Position numbers and translations under genes: made by a program. From Larix kaempferi (taxonomy: Eukaryota; Streptophyta; Pinopsida; Pinales; Pinaceae), in the NCBI GenBank assembly GCA_027924585.1, contig BSBM01000001.1, forward strand, positions 54,950,501 through 55,014,500: a stretch of DNA of 64,000 nucleotides, in the 5' to 3' direction. How positions within the stretch are numbered: the stretch's first letter is position 1; the number at the start of each line of letters is the position of its first letter. Shown piece after piece: positions 12,526-24,246 of the stretch. The notes below the pieces were generated by a model. The model was not told where the DNA came from. It did not search any database and saw nothing but the letters and a program-made list of their open reading frames with translations.

Positions 12526-12611
12526 CATGTGTAGTGTTACATGTGTGATGTAGCATTACATCTAATAGTAAAAAGTAATAAATTATATTATGTCGGCCAT
12601 TAATAAATTCA

Positions 12612-12730
12612 TGTCGGCTCATAAAATAAAAAATTAATGAAAGTATTTAAAAAAAATCCATGTTGTCTCATAAAATAAAATATTATGAAAAGTTTTAAAA
12701 AAATCGATGTTCGTTTATAAAATAAAAACT
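12612..12730. repeat. ~47-bp imperfect tandem repeat
   Basis: Two units starting CATGTCGGCTCATAAAATAA (12612) and CATGTTGTCTCATAAAATAA (12659), each ending in an A run plus ATC, followed by a partial third (GATGTTCGTTTATAAAATAA). Confidence 0.6.
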
Positions 12731-15700
12731 TAAGACTTAAACCAAGGTCTATCAATCAAGAGATATCAAATTTTTTGAGTTTAAATTTGAAAAAACAAAT
12801 ACACATCAAGAAATTGGATCCCTCTCAGTGCTTGATGGATACGGGTTTAAGATGGATCTATGTTGGTTTATTATAAGTCCAAAAGCTAGAAAGGTTGTTT
12901 GGATATGCAACATTAGCCCTTTCTTTTTCTTCTTGCATCTTTCTTCATATTATAGGATCAGAGAAATTATGCTATTGAGAAAAAATATGATGGGACTAGG
13001 GAAGATATGAATCAATCCCCCCTTTTGGGAATTTGGAACTAGGATTGAGGCATTCTTTCCACCTTTGTTTGAATTAAAATTGTCGTATATGATGTTGAAT
13101 GTACTTTTGAAACCATATGAAATGTATTTATTTATGTACCTAAATCATATGGATCTAAAAATGTATTATGTTTGTATGATTTTCATAGTTTCTTGAATGC
13201 ATATTAATGGAAGGATGTCAATGCTTTATTGTTGAATGCGTTTAATGGTGATATTTATCCCTTCAAAGAATTGGGTTATGATTAAGGTGCCCTGGATTTT
13301 CTTGTTTTAATTCTCTCTGTATTGTGGATTACTTGTACCTCCCTCTTAAATTAAACACTCACGGTCATTTTCACAGCTGAGATCTGCCCCATTCACCTCA
13401 TATTTCAACCATAAATCTAGTCAAGTTTTTTACAAAGCATATCTTCAATGTACCTAGGGTGACAGACTAGGATTCATATCTTCCATCTCGAGGGTTCCCT
13501 CCCTTGGTCAGATGACTGACTTACTAACCTAAAGTGGTGCGGGAATGGTGCTACCTACAAATCCCTCCTTGGTATTTGTATATTGACTAATCCCTTGTTT
13601 ATGTTTTTTTTGTTATAGTTGGCATGACAAATCAATGAAATAGCTAATCTAGTCGAGGTACAACCTAAGGGGAAAGAAGATGTAAATTTATTATGAAATC
13701 AAAGTGGATTTATTTTTCTCTTTGTTTTAATCTAAATTGCAGGGAGGAATTGTCCCTCTATGTCAGAGGAAAATACAGTTAATTCATACTTTGACTCAAA
13801 AACATATTAAATATGTTGTCATGTTTTCAAAATCCATAGGCCATCAAAATAGTAGAAGTGTACTACGTATTCAAATTTTAAGTTCTTTTTATTGTTGGAT
13901 TTCACATGGTAGGTTATAAGTTAATTGGGTATGAATACTAGTGAATGAAATGTTATATTTCCACTATTTTTTAATAGTAATCCCTATGAACTTGCTTCAA
14001 GCAATAGATGGATTTTTTGAAGTGGAAAATAAGGCTAGGTACACACTGAACAAATCGAGGGGGTTGTTCACATTCTGATTTTTTTATTGTAAATACCAAT
14101 GTATGTGGTGGAGTGGGAATTCATTCTATTAACCTATAATTTATATAAACCTACACAAGAAAGGACATCATACACATGGAATTCATTTTGACAATGGGGT
14201 AAACTTTCTCATTGTGTTCAATATCTTTTAGGTCCAATAAAAATAATTGTTTGAAACTAAGTAGGACTTGTTTGTATGCCATCATTACCATTCTTTTCTC
14301 AATTGAATCCAACCCACTACACAACAAGATTCGTTGACAGCACATTATCCTGGTAAACAGAGTCAAAGGCCAACCTTTATGTTGGGTGCAAGAACGATCT
14401 ATCCAATGAGAGTAGAGCTATCACCATGGTCGCACGAGGGCCTAGAGGGATATAGTAGTCCCCACAAGAAATATATCAACACTACCATAAGAGAAATACT
14501 TACTAATGACAAGTGTTTATTCAGTAATTGTGTAATGGCATACTTATTAGTGGATAAATTTTAGTTAGTAATAGAGCAATGACATACTTAATAGTACTCA
14601 CTAAAGTTTAGTGAGTAATAGAGTAATGGTTTAACCAATGTACATATTATAACAATGTTTTTTACTAATAAATAAAAATATAGGGTATATCCCAAGTATC
14701 ATTAGCGAACAATCCTAAGGATGAATTTATGATTCAATATATCATAAATTATTATTTTTAAATGTTTTTGAATGGGAAACGTCACGTGCTCTGGTAAGTG
14801 TGAAAAATATTGTAGCTCTACATACTCACTTTTAGCTTTGAACACTCTCATGAGTGTGGAAAGAATTTTTTAGTGTGCATGATCATCGAAGGAATCCCTC
14901 ATTGTGCTCATTCACTGTGATTTTCGAAGGAATCCATGTGCTCATTGTTGGAGACCCTAGTTAGGAGCTTGCATCCATCAACATAAAGACAAGGTTTGAA
15001 GATTTCGTTCATTTTTCCATTTTCCATTTTTCATTGTTTTACCAATACATTATGGGAATGCATAATACACTATAATATTAAGTTTTGGACCTCTCAAATT
15101 TTCACCCATGCCTTCATTTCTCCTGTAACTACACATTATCATTTATGTGCATGAATTTGGGCATGACCCAATCATGCCCTAGCATGACTTTTTTGCATAG
15201 TTACAATTTTTTTTGGGTTCCCATAGCACAAACCCCAGCTTGCTCTCCTTGTAGCTCCTAGATTCGTCACGCACATGCCTTATATCTAGGTCAAATCTAT
15301 GCATGATTTTTGAGTGTACATTTTTCCTAAAAGCCATTGACTCTCCTAAGGGGGTTTTTCTATTACTGTTAGTACAAAGCGTTTGGAGAGGGAGAATTAG
15401 CTATGGTTGAGGAATGGAATTCCTCAAGTAAATACCACACACAATTTATTATCTTGGTTCTTGTGTTGAGGGTATTCGTAACCCATGATTTAATCCCCAA
15501 ATCTAGATCATGTTTTCATATATAATCTCTTACTTTCTCAGAACATGTCAATTGAAGTTTCTAAGTTGGTCGAGAGATTTTTTATTAGTGTTGGTAGAGG
15601 GGAGGGCCCTTTGTATTTTTTCATTTGAGTCATGGTTCCCAGTAAACATTAGCATAAAGTAACATTTAGTGCACAACCGATGTCAAAGTCTATTACAAGA

Positions 15701-16657
15701 ATTACAATAATTGATGCCAATGTCTAGACAGAACCAAATTCTTTGGGAACATGGTTTGGTGTGATCCCTATTCATTCCCTTCTTCAAAGAGTTGTATGGC
15801 AGTTGTGCCATACCCATGTTAGCCATAAATATTCACCATAACATTCCATGACACAATGTTTCATTTAGGCATCCTCTCAAATATGTTTTATATATCATTT
15901 ATGCAACCACATTTAGCATACACAGTAAAAACAACATTTCCAACCGCAATGTGTAATTCATGCTCTATAATTGTAAATATTATAAGCAAGTATCTTTATG
16001 CCCTATGAAATGGTTGGTATGGAAAACCATGCACCAAGGAGAGTTATAAATATGTATTGTTCAGGATTCATGACCCCTACCTACATTTTTCAAAACATTT
16101 TGAGAGCTTCCTGAGAAAATCCATTTCGATCATATCCTAAAAATATCGATTTTCCTAATACAATATTTTGCTCAGGTAGTTGATTTAACATATTTGATGA
16201 AATACCCCATGTGCTCCTACATTTGGAATACATATCACAAGAGAAATCCCTTTACATATAGAAACTCTAACCTAGTTTTGACAACATAGGCATGTACCTA
16301 TTTAACTTATTCTAAATTCCCTAAAGTAGCATTGGCCTTGAGAATACTTGAGAAGGTGAAACTGGTTTTTTTCCTTTCATGCATGATAATTTCATTTTTC
16401 AAATGACACAGAATTATTAACAATATAACACCTTTTGTTATATATGCTACAAAATTTCCACACCATAATGAAGCATTGTATAGGAAATATTATCGAACAC
16501 CTTCCATGGATCCTCTATGCTTCCACACACAACATAAAACTCAACGGTCACAGTTCACATAAAGGAATCAATCTCAAAATATATTTTTCATATGTATCCC
16601 TAGACCCATTTTTTGTATCTAAATTTTTTCATAATTGTGCATTGATAACATTGATGT
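12731..16657. other. Intergenic region without recognisable genes
   Basis: Short unconvincing frames only. Apart from the palindrome at 14595-14617, no domain, RNA gene or long repeat was recognised. Confidence 0.4.
14595..14617. repeat. 23-bp perfect palindrome
   Basis: TACTCACTAAA, a single G, then TTTAGTGAGTA: an 11-bp perfect inverted repeat with a one-base centre. Similar words (TTAGTTAGTAATAGAG) recur just upstream at about 14563, so it may be part of a small decayed inverted-repeat element. Confidence 0.7.
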
Positions 16658-16662
16658 GAATT

Positions 16663-17369
16663 TGATGCAAAACAAACTAAATCGGTTTGCAGATCAGATT
16701 ACACAACGGAAACACTCACCTAAACACATGATAGAAAGATACCATGAAATATGGATTTTAATTAAATTAAAAAATCTTCTCTTATCATAGGAATTACAAT
16801 ACATTATTACATGCAGATTTGATGCTCTGTTCTCACAATCACAATATATCAAGTTCAGTCTCTCGAGGGTTTCCAAACCAATCCCATCCACAGTAGGCCA
16901 AAATTATTTTTTAAAGAATTTGCAAAAGTATTTATACTTGTTTTGTTCTTGAGAATCCCGCTAAATTTTCTTCTAGAAGCCTTTTGTTGCTTCTAGACAT
17001 GGTCAAACTTCATTAAATACTTCATGTGGCCTTCCTCGTCTCCTTTCACCATCTGGAACTCTGCAACAAGTGTCATAACTGTGCATTAAATTCCCCAACT
17101 ACCTTCGCAGTCATTCTTTGTTGCTAAATTTTCGTCGATCATCGATCAAGTAGAATCCTTGCTTCAACCGGTTGATTACCTGATTGTTGGTACCTACTTC
17201 GACCATTCCTTCCTCCACCTCTTCATCATCAACCTGTCGGTTAGTACCACGACTTATCTCCTGTCGAATCCTCTTCTTTGGTCGGTTTGTCTAGGTCAAT
17301 CGACTATTCCCAAATGACTCCAGCCAATTCACTTCAACTATTCCCGTTGGGATAGATGCCCCTACATCA
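16663..17369 (-). repeat. 3' LTR of the 16663-22834 chromovirus
   Basis: Aligns base for base with 22127-22834 over ~700 bp with many substitutions. On the minus strand it begins TGATGTAGGGGC. The pol stop codon (17367-17369) overlaps this LTR edge. Confidence 0.85.
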
Positions 17370-18640
17370 GTCTCCCTGATTGAAAATAACTATGCCTAGG
17401 TTCTTCAATTCTTCGAACTTCTCTTTCAAAATCCATGTCGCTTCTTCTAGGATTTGGTTCTTCCAATGAACTAGGTACTCTTTCCTTCTCTATTGTCAAG
17501 TCCTTCTGAATTCTCTTTCATTAAGTATCTCTTCGACTTCTTCCATCAGTTGGACTAGCATTTGTTACTTCCAATCAATGTCTGACTCAAATCTACTCAT
17601 CAAACCTTCCTGATATTGTACAAGTCAGAAACATTAAACATCAGTGAAATGCTCATCTCTTCCGTAAGCTCCAATACATAGGCATTATCAGAAATTTTAT
17701 TTAAGATCTTGCAAGGACCTATCTTCTTCAGCTTCAATTTATTATATGTTCCTCTAGGGAACCTTTCCTTTCACAAATGTGCATAAACTAAATCTCCTTC
17801 TGCAAAATATTGCAGTCGTTTCTTCCAGACAGTCCTCAACTTATATACAACATTGCTTTTCTCGAGCTGCTTCTTCACCCTATTGTGCATTTCCTTCATG
17901 TGCTTTGTAAATGACTCAGCATCAGCACTTTTTTCCAATCTTGCTGGCAACTTTACTAAGTCGGCTACTCCATGCTAGCTTAGCCTTTTCATGATCTAGA
18001 ATGGACTCATTCCAGACAACGTGTTCGCCAAGTTGTTGTACATGAATTATGCTTGTGCCAACACATTCTCCCACTCCTTCGGTCACTCAACAATCAAACA
18101 CCTTAGGATATTTCCCAAACTCCTGTTAACAACTTCAATTTCCCCATGGGTCTGTGGATTGTATGTATAACTAAATTGCATCTTGGTATCCAACTTCTTC
18201 CACAAGGTTCTCCATAAATGACCCATAAACATGGTCTCCCTGTCCAACGTTATACTCTTCAGAAACCCATGCAATCTCACACCTTCCTTAAATAATAGCA
18301 CAAAATACCTGTGGAAGCACTCGACTTCCTACACAAAATAAAATGTGCCATCTTAGAAAACTTGTTACCCTACTGTGTATTTGGAAATCCTAACAAAAAA
18401 TCCATGCTAATATGTTCTCATGGGACGGTTGGTACTGGAAATGGTGCATATAGTACCATATTCTAACTTTTCCTTTGGCACGATGGAATGTCCGACATTG
18501 TCAAAGCCACTTCTTCACATAGGTCGCCAATCCTAGCTAGTAATCCTTTTCTTCGACCAATGCTCTGGTCTTATCGATGTCCAAGTGTCCTTCCAATCCT
18601 CCACTATGTAGTTCTCATATCAGATTCTTCCTTACTTATC
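17367..18640 (-). pseudogene. Integrase with C-terminal chromodomain (pol 3' part), broken
   Basis: The integrase core is seen at 18083-18301 (LDRETMF and NPQTHGEIEVVNRSLGN), matching the second catalytic Asp and the Glu region of Ty3/Gypsy integrases. Downstream, a [18 protein letters not shown] stretch (about 17640-17720) is the usual C-terminal DNA-binding segment. The last part (17400-17555) reads VEEILNERE … KEYLVHWKNQ … EEATWI, a chromodomain with its Tyr and two Trp aromatic positions. Chromodomains steer integration by binding modified histone H3; that is family knowledge, not shown here. Several frameshifts and stops break the frame. It ends at the LTR, as in complete chromoviruses. 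Confidence 0.8.
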
Positions 18641-20315
18641 CTCAGGGAATACACAATTGATGTCCTTTCAAAACGTAACCTTCTTGGATAGAATAATCCA
18701 AGTATGGTGTCCTATCGACACTCCATGGTTCCTTTGACTGTTTCAATGCTTCACTAAAATCCTCATCGGCTTCATACTCATCTTTTACCGACTTTAATCT
18801 TGTCAACTCGACTGTCATTGTTCCCAACATCATGAATCGACAACTTAATGCATCAACCACCTTGTTCGACTTTCTTGACTTGTGTCTGGACACAAATGTA
18901 TAACTTTGTAGAAAATCGACCCACTTTATGTGGCGAATCAGCATTGATTTAACTTTGTCTAAGCATTCAGATACTTCAAATATTGGTGGTCGGTGTACAA
19001 CACAAATTCCCTAGGAAACAAATAGTGGCTCCACTTCTTCAATGCCTAAATAATGGCATAAAATTCGTGGTCATAGACCGAGTACTTCTTCTTTGATTCA
19101 TCTAACTTCTCCTTGAAGAATGTTATCGGTCGGCCTTCTTGGCTCAACACTGCTCCAATCACAATTTCGATAGCATCACAAACAACTTGAAATACTTTAT
19201 CGAAGTAGGGGAGAGCTAGAACTGGTCTCTCCATCAGCTTATGCTTCAACTTCTCGAATGCTCGTCAGGTGGCCTATGTCCACTTGAAATATCCCTTCTT
19301 CATGCACATTGTCAATGGTGCACATATCCGGCTAAAATCTTTGTTAAACTTCCGGTAAAAACTGGCAATTCCATGAAAAATCCTTACCTCGGTGGCATTC
19401 ATCAGATCCCACCTCTCCAAAATAAATCTGACCTTTTCCAGGTCCATATTCAACCCTTGGCTTGATATTATGAATCCCAAGTACACCAACTCCTCTTTCA
19501 TGAAAGAAAATTTCTAAAGATTCACCGACAACTTTTATTGACTTAGCCTCTGCAGAACTTGTCGAATATGTGACAAGTTCTCTCCACTCTCCAGACTGAA
19601 TATCAAGATATTGTCGAGATAGACAATGATGAAATTTCCCCAAAAATGGTTTTAAAACCTCATTCATTAGTCACATAAATGTACTGGGTGCGTTAGTCAT
19701 CCCAAATGACATAACTAACTATTCATACAACCCTTCCTTCGTCTTGAAGGATATCTTCCCTTCATCACCTTCCCTTATCCTTATCTGGTGATATCCACTT
19801 TTCAGGTCGATCTTGGTTAAGTACTTAGCTCCACTCAAGCAATCGAGCAAATCATCCATTATTGGTAATGGAAACCTGTACTTGATAGTGATCTTGTTGG
19901 TAGCCCAGCATTTGGTGCACATCCTCCATTCTCCTCCCTTATTTGGTGCTAGTACAGCTGGTACTGCACACAAACTCAATCCCTCCCAAATCAGGCCTCT
20001 ATCTAGAAATTCCTGGACCTGCCGGTTCATGCTAGCACTCTCTGTCGGTGCCATCCTGTGGGGTTCCTTATTCGACAGACTTGACCCTGGGATTAATTCA
20101 ATTTGGTGTGATATGCTCCTTTCAGGTGGTAAATCCATCAGCATCTCATCGACCATAATGCCCTTGAACTCCGACAATACTTTACCGACTTTAGCCATAA
20201 TGTTTTCCCTTTTCAACTTGTCGACACTTAGTCCTTTGGGAATTATGGGAAGCAACATTACTGCTTCTTTTCCTCCTTCAAGAACTATTTGGATGAACAC
20301 ATCAATATTCATCAT
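18640..20315 (-). pseudogene. Reverse transcriptase and RNase H (pol middle part), broken
   Basis: The reverse transcriptase runs from about 20250 to 19350. It shows HRMAP…, AVLAPNKGGEWRMC, FPLPIMDDLLDCLSGA, DLKSGYHQIRI and TKEGLYE. The catalytic YxDD box at 19610-19621 reads Tyr-Leu-Asp-Asn, so the second Asp is lost by a single GAT-to-AAT change. A frameshift lies just upstream near 19640. RNase H at 19046-19249 keeps VVCDAIEIVIGAVLSQEG and KKYSVYDHEFYAII; its C-terminal part and the start of integrase are at 18642-18944 (SRHKSRKSNKVVDALS). Frameshifts separate these blocks. The motifs are clear Ty3/Gypsy RT/RNase H; enzyme activity is not possible as it stands. Confidence 0.85.
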
Positions 20316-20824
20316 TCCCAGTAATTTTTCTCCTTTCCATGGCTACTCCACTTTTCGACCAAGGGTAACAAGATGAATTTTTGACCATTCTTCTCAACCA
20401 TGACGGTATTACCACAACCGTCATACAACATGTTCTGGTCATACTGCCATGGTCGTCCCAACAATAGATGACAAGCATCCATGGTAATCACATCACACAT
20501 TACATTGTCATACAACTCACCAATCTTAAAATCAATCAAGCATTGTCCAGTCACCATCACTCGGTGACCCTTCTACAACCATGACACTCGATACCAATTC
20601 AAGTTTGGTCGGAACTTCATCCCTAAATTTTCTATTACCTCTGTCGAGACCAGATTCTCTGTGCTCCCTCCATCAATGATGGTCATACAACATTTGTCTC
20701 GGATCTTCACCTTTGTCCTAAATATCGAATTCCTCTGGGCTGGCTCTTTCTCTTCCTGTCGGGATGGTTGCAACAATGTCCTTTGAGTTGCTATTTTTTG
20801 GACTCCCTCCGACGCATCCCCCAT
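20312..20824 (-). pseudogene. Retropepsin-like protease region
   Basis: The frame at 20573-20824 contains TIIDGGSTENLVSTEVIENL, the Asp-Gly-Ser type active-site region of Ty3/Gypsy proteases (D-G-G-S). The frame at 20312-20560 contains CDVITMDACHLLLGRPWQYD, the second conserved protease segment before RT. A frameshift near 20565 separates the halves. Confidence 0.8.
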
Positions 20825-20845
20825 GTTGCTTTCTCTAGAGGTCGG

Positions 20846-21971
20846 CTCTATCCTATCATCGTTTCCTCAATCGATTCCTTCATGTCGTCTTGCAGCATGC
20901 AAGTTCTCCAGGCATTCATATGCCTTATGCCCACCTCCTGACACTTGTAGCAGACGAATTTGGGTTCTTCTCTACTTCCTCCAAAGGCTCCTCTTCGACC
21001 AAAAGATCCATGACCTCTGGTATTATCACCATCCCATCAGTGTTTTGATGCAACATCTCTATTCATTCCCTCATATCTCCTCTCTTCACGACCCTCGCCT
21101 TTTTTTGACCCACTGGTCGCCCCTCTAGCGGCGGCATACCTCCCGCTTTAGGAATTCAACTTTCCTTGACTTGCAAAGGTCTTTTGCGACAATTTCTCAT
21201 CCACCTTAAGAGCTATATGATATGCTTCTTCGGCCATTCTGAACATTGATAGGCTCAGTTCATCCTAAATATCATATTTGAGGCTATTTACATACCTCAC
21301 GACTACCTCTTCCCCTCGTCGATTTGTCCCAACCTAATAGACAACCGATAGAATTCCTCAGTGAACTCTTGCATGGTCAACTCTTTCTATATCAGGTTCT
21401 GCAACTTCCTGAACAAGTATATCATATAGTCGGTGAGAAGGAATTTATCATTTAACTTGGTGACCATCTAGTCCCAAGTCTTCACTTTTTCTTTCTGCTT
21501 CCTCACTCTGTCAACCTGTACATTGCCTCACCACAATGAGGCATGACCCTTCAACTTCAACCAAGCAAATTTTACCCTTTTCGCGTCCTCTATATGCTCC
21601 ATCTGAAAGTATTTTTCCATTTCGCTTATCCATTCTATCAACTCTTTAGATTTCAGATTCCCTGAGTAGGTAGAGACCTCCATCTTTGATCTACCCCTCA
21701 TCTCAAACAACGCCTTCGACAACTTGTCTCCTGGGTCTCCCTCTCTTTCTTCCTCAGGAGAATTTTCTTCATTCTCAACATCATCATCACTATGGTCAAG
21801 GGTACCAATACCCAGTCCCCTTTTCTGGGATTATTTTACTGTAGCCAAATTGCTCTTCAGACTCCTTGTGGTATGGACACATTCCTCGAACATCTCACGG
21901 TCAATCATGACCCCTGCACCTCTGTGCGGTCTTCGTCCTCTACCATGGACATTTACACCCCTCTGATCCAT
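20846..21971 (-). pseudogene. Gag with CCHC zinc knuckle, broken
   Basis: A minus-strand ATG at 21971-21969 opens MDQRGVNVHGRGRRPHRG, then an acidic stretch (DDDVENEENSPEEEREGD). The capsid-like domain is best seen at 21528-21722: STYSGNLKSKELIEWISEME, FAWLKLKGHASLW. A CCHC knuckle at 20912-20952 reads C-Y-K-C-Q-E-V then, after a one-base frameshift near 20932, G-H-K-A-Y-E-C. Stops are scattered between. Gag forms the virus-like particle and the knuckle binds the element RNA (family knowledge). Confidence 0.75.
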
Positions 21972-22112
21972 GGTCACAGGTTCTATCAACTAACTCGCAC
22001 CACCCAATCTCAACCAGGCTTCCTCTATCCACTGCTACTCTACCCAACCATAGCTGGAATTGTGTACTTCCTCCAATCACAAGTGGACCTTTTACTTGCA
22101 TGATAACTTCCT

Positions 22113-22124
22113 TCTTTGATACCA
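22113..22124 (-). other. Initiator Met-tRNA primer-binding site
   Basis: The minus strand reads TGGTATCAAAGA starting two bases inside the right LTR, one base off the standard TGGTATCAGAGC. Confidence 0.75.
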
Positions 22125-22126
22125 AC

Positions 22127-22834
22127 TAATGCAGACCTAAACTAAATCGGTTTGTGGATCATATTACACAATGGAAATACTCACCTAAACACATGACATA
22201 AAGATGCCATGAAGTATGGCTTTTAATTAAATTAAACAATATTCTCTTATCAGAGGAATTATAATAGATTATTACATGGAGATTCGATGCTAAGTTCTCA
22301 TAGTCACAATATATCAAGTTCAATCTCTTAAGGTTTTCCAAACCAATCCAAGCCACAGTATCCCAAAAGTCCCTTTTACAGAATTTGCACAAGTATTTAT
22401 ACTCATTATGTTCCTGAAAATCTCGCTAAATCTTCTTCTAGAATCCTTTTGTTGCTTTCAAGCATGGTCAAACTTCATTAAATACTTCACGTGGCCTTCC
22501 TCAACTCCTTCCACCATCTGGAACTCTACAAAAACCATCATAACTACTTATTAACTTCCCCAACTACATTCGTAGTCATTCTCTATTACTCAATTCCCAT
22601 CGGTCGTCAATCAACTCAACTCCTTGCTTTAACTAGGTGATTACCTGATGGTCGACACCTGCTTCAACCATTCCTTCCTCCACCTCTTCGTCATCGACCT
22701 ATCATTCGGTACCACAACTTATCTCTCGTTGACTACTCTTCTTTGGTTGCTTTGTCTGGGACAGTCGATTATTCCCAGACGACTCCAGCCGCTTCACTTC
22801 GACTATTCTCGTTGGGCTAGATGCCCTTGAATCA
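22127..22834 (-). repeat. 5' LTR of the 16663-22834 chromovirus
   Basis: Matches 16663-17369. Lies upstream of gag on the minus strand. Its edge reads TAATGCA rather than TGATGCA, a worn terminal base. Confidence 0.85.
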
Positions 22835-22880
22835 TAATTGGTTAGGTTTTATACTTCAAATATAATTTCCTCAAAAAAAA

Positions 22881-24246
22881 TTAAGAGCATCACTACCTTG
22901 TACTTTTTTTATCATATATATTGTTGTCCATATGACCATATTTTCGTTAGCCATTTTCTTGTACAATTTATAAGCAATTCGTCCATGTTTCAATAGTATA
23001 CATACATGGTAACAAGGGAGTTATCAACAACAACTCTGATTGGATAGGACACCAAATTAGCACTTGATTAAGCTTCATTATTGATTATTGTGGGTGTTTT
23101 TTGTTACCATTCAATCTACGCTAACGATGTAACTAACCATGTATTAGCCCTGCAACCCTATCATGGATCCCAACTTAATAATCCTCCACATGAACTAAAT
23201 GGAGTACCTCAAGTATGGTCCATAGTTAAATAAAATGGTAATTCCAATAGAGAGCATAGAGGACTTGAATTTGTGATGGGTTGACATTGAGTGCCTAATA
23301 ATCTAGTAGGAATGTCTTCCTCAAGATTGATTGAACCCTTCTAGCGTCGGGTTTTGACTGAAGTCTGTATCTTGGATTTTTTTTTCTTGTGTAGTAGGCA
23401 TATTATTTTTTGCATTCAATTTTAATTTAGTTCAATGTGTTGCTGTTTAGAATTATGTGGTTGTGGTTCCCAAGTTCAAGTCTTGAGATTCCTACCATGG
23501 ATAGGGATGTCAAGCAACAACCCTTCTGTATATTTAAAGTGGAAATAATTTTGAGTATCTTGTTTTCAAGTTAGCTTTTGTGAATTATTTTTTCATCTAA
23601 TGAAATACAACTAACATTGAAAAAGTGTACAAGACACCTTTAGAGTGGTCCTACAACCCCTTCACCAGAATGTGCACGTTTTTGACATACCTCAATATTC
23701 TTGTTGACAAATGAATAGACAGGTACATCATCCTTTTTCTTCGGTGCTACCTGTCTCATTAATTGTCAGATTGCTTCTTGTTTGAATCTAGTTTGGATCA
23801 CACTTTCAATAACCTCATAGATTTTTGTGGTCACAGCATCACCTGTCACCCTCGCTTCATTGACAAGATCGAGTTTGTGCCTAGGTCATGGATTATTCAA
23901 ATTTCTTTTGAAAATAACTCCACCCTCTTCACCGAAGGTGTGGTCACCTCCTACAATGATCATATCACCAACACACACTTGTCAATTGTATGGGTGCACC
24001 TCATCCACCATGTTTTTTCATTAAACATGCCAAAATTAAATAACGGAATCAAGTGGCAAATGAAAATACCTAATTGTGTGAAATACGGTGCAGGTCCTAT
24101 TTCCCTCAAATCTATTTTGTAAAACCCATAGCTTAATTAATTCTAAAACATATACTGAACATTCTCAGTAAATTACTCCTTTATTGTATTTTATTGAAGG
24201 GGATTAAGATAGGGGAAAAATAGGGTGTATAATGTGATGCTCTTAA
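22881..24246. mobile_element. Possible short DNA-transposon-like unit with TTAA/GAGCATCAC ends
   Basis: TTAAGAGCATCAC at 22881-22893 and its exact reverse complement GTGATGCTCTTAA at 24234-24246 bound 1.37 kb. Inverted GAGCATC termini next to TTA/TAA resemble many plant PIF/Harbinger-type MITEs; the TTAA on both sides also fits a palindromic target site. A 119-residue plus-strand frame at 23763-24122 has no recognised domain. No transposase was seen, so the two ends could also be two separate copies. Confidence 0.35.

Larger units (their letters stand above)
16663..22834 (-). mobile_element. Decayed Ty3/Gypsy chromovirus
   Basis: Direct repeats 16663-17369 and 22127-22834 bracket gag-pol remnants read on the minus strand in the order Gag, protease, reverse transcriptase, RNase H, integrase, chromodomain, which is the Ty3/Gypsy order. 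The left LTR has perfect TGATG/CATCA ends. Flanks GAATT (16658-16662) and TAATT (22835-22839) share four of five bases and are a plausible worn target duplication. A Met-tRNA primer site lies inside the right LTR. Many frameshifts and a changed RT catalytic residue show it is inactive. Confidence 0.9.
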
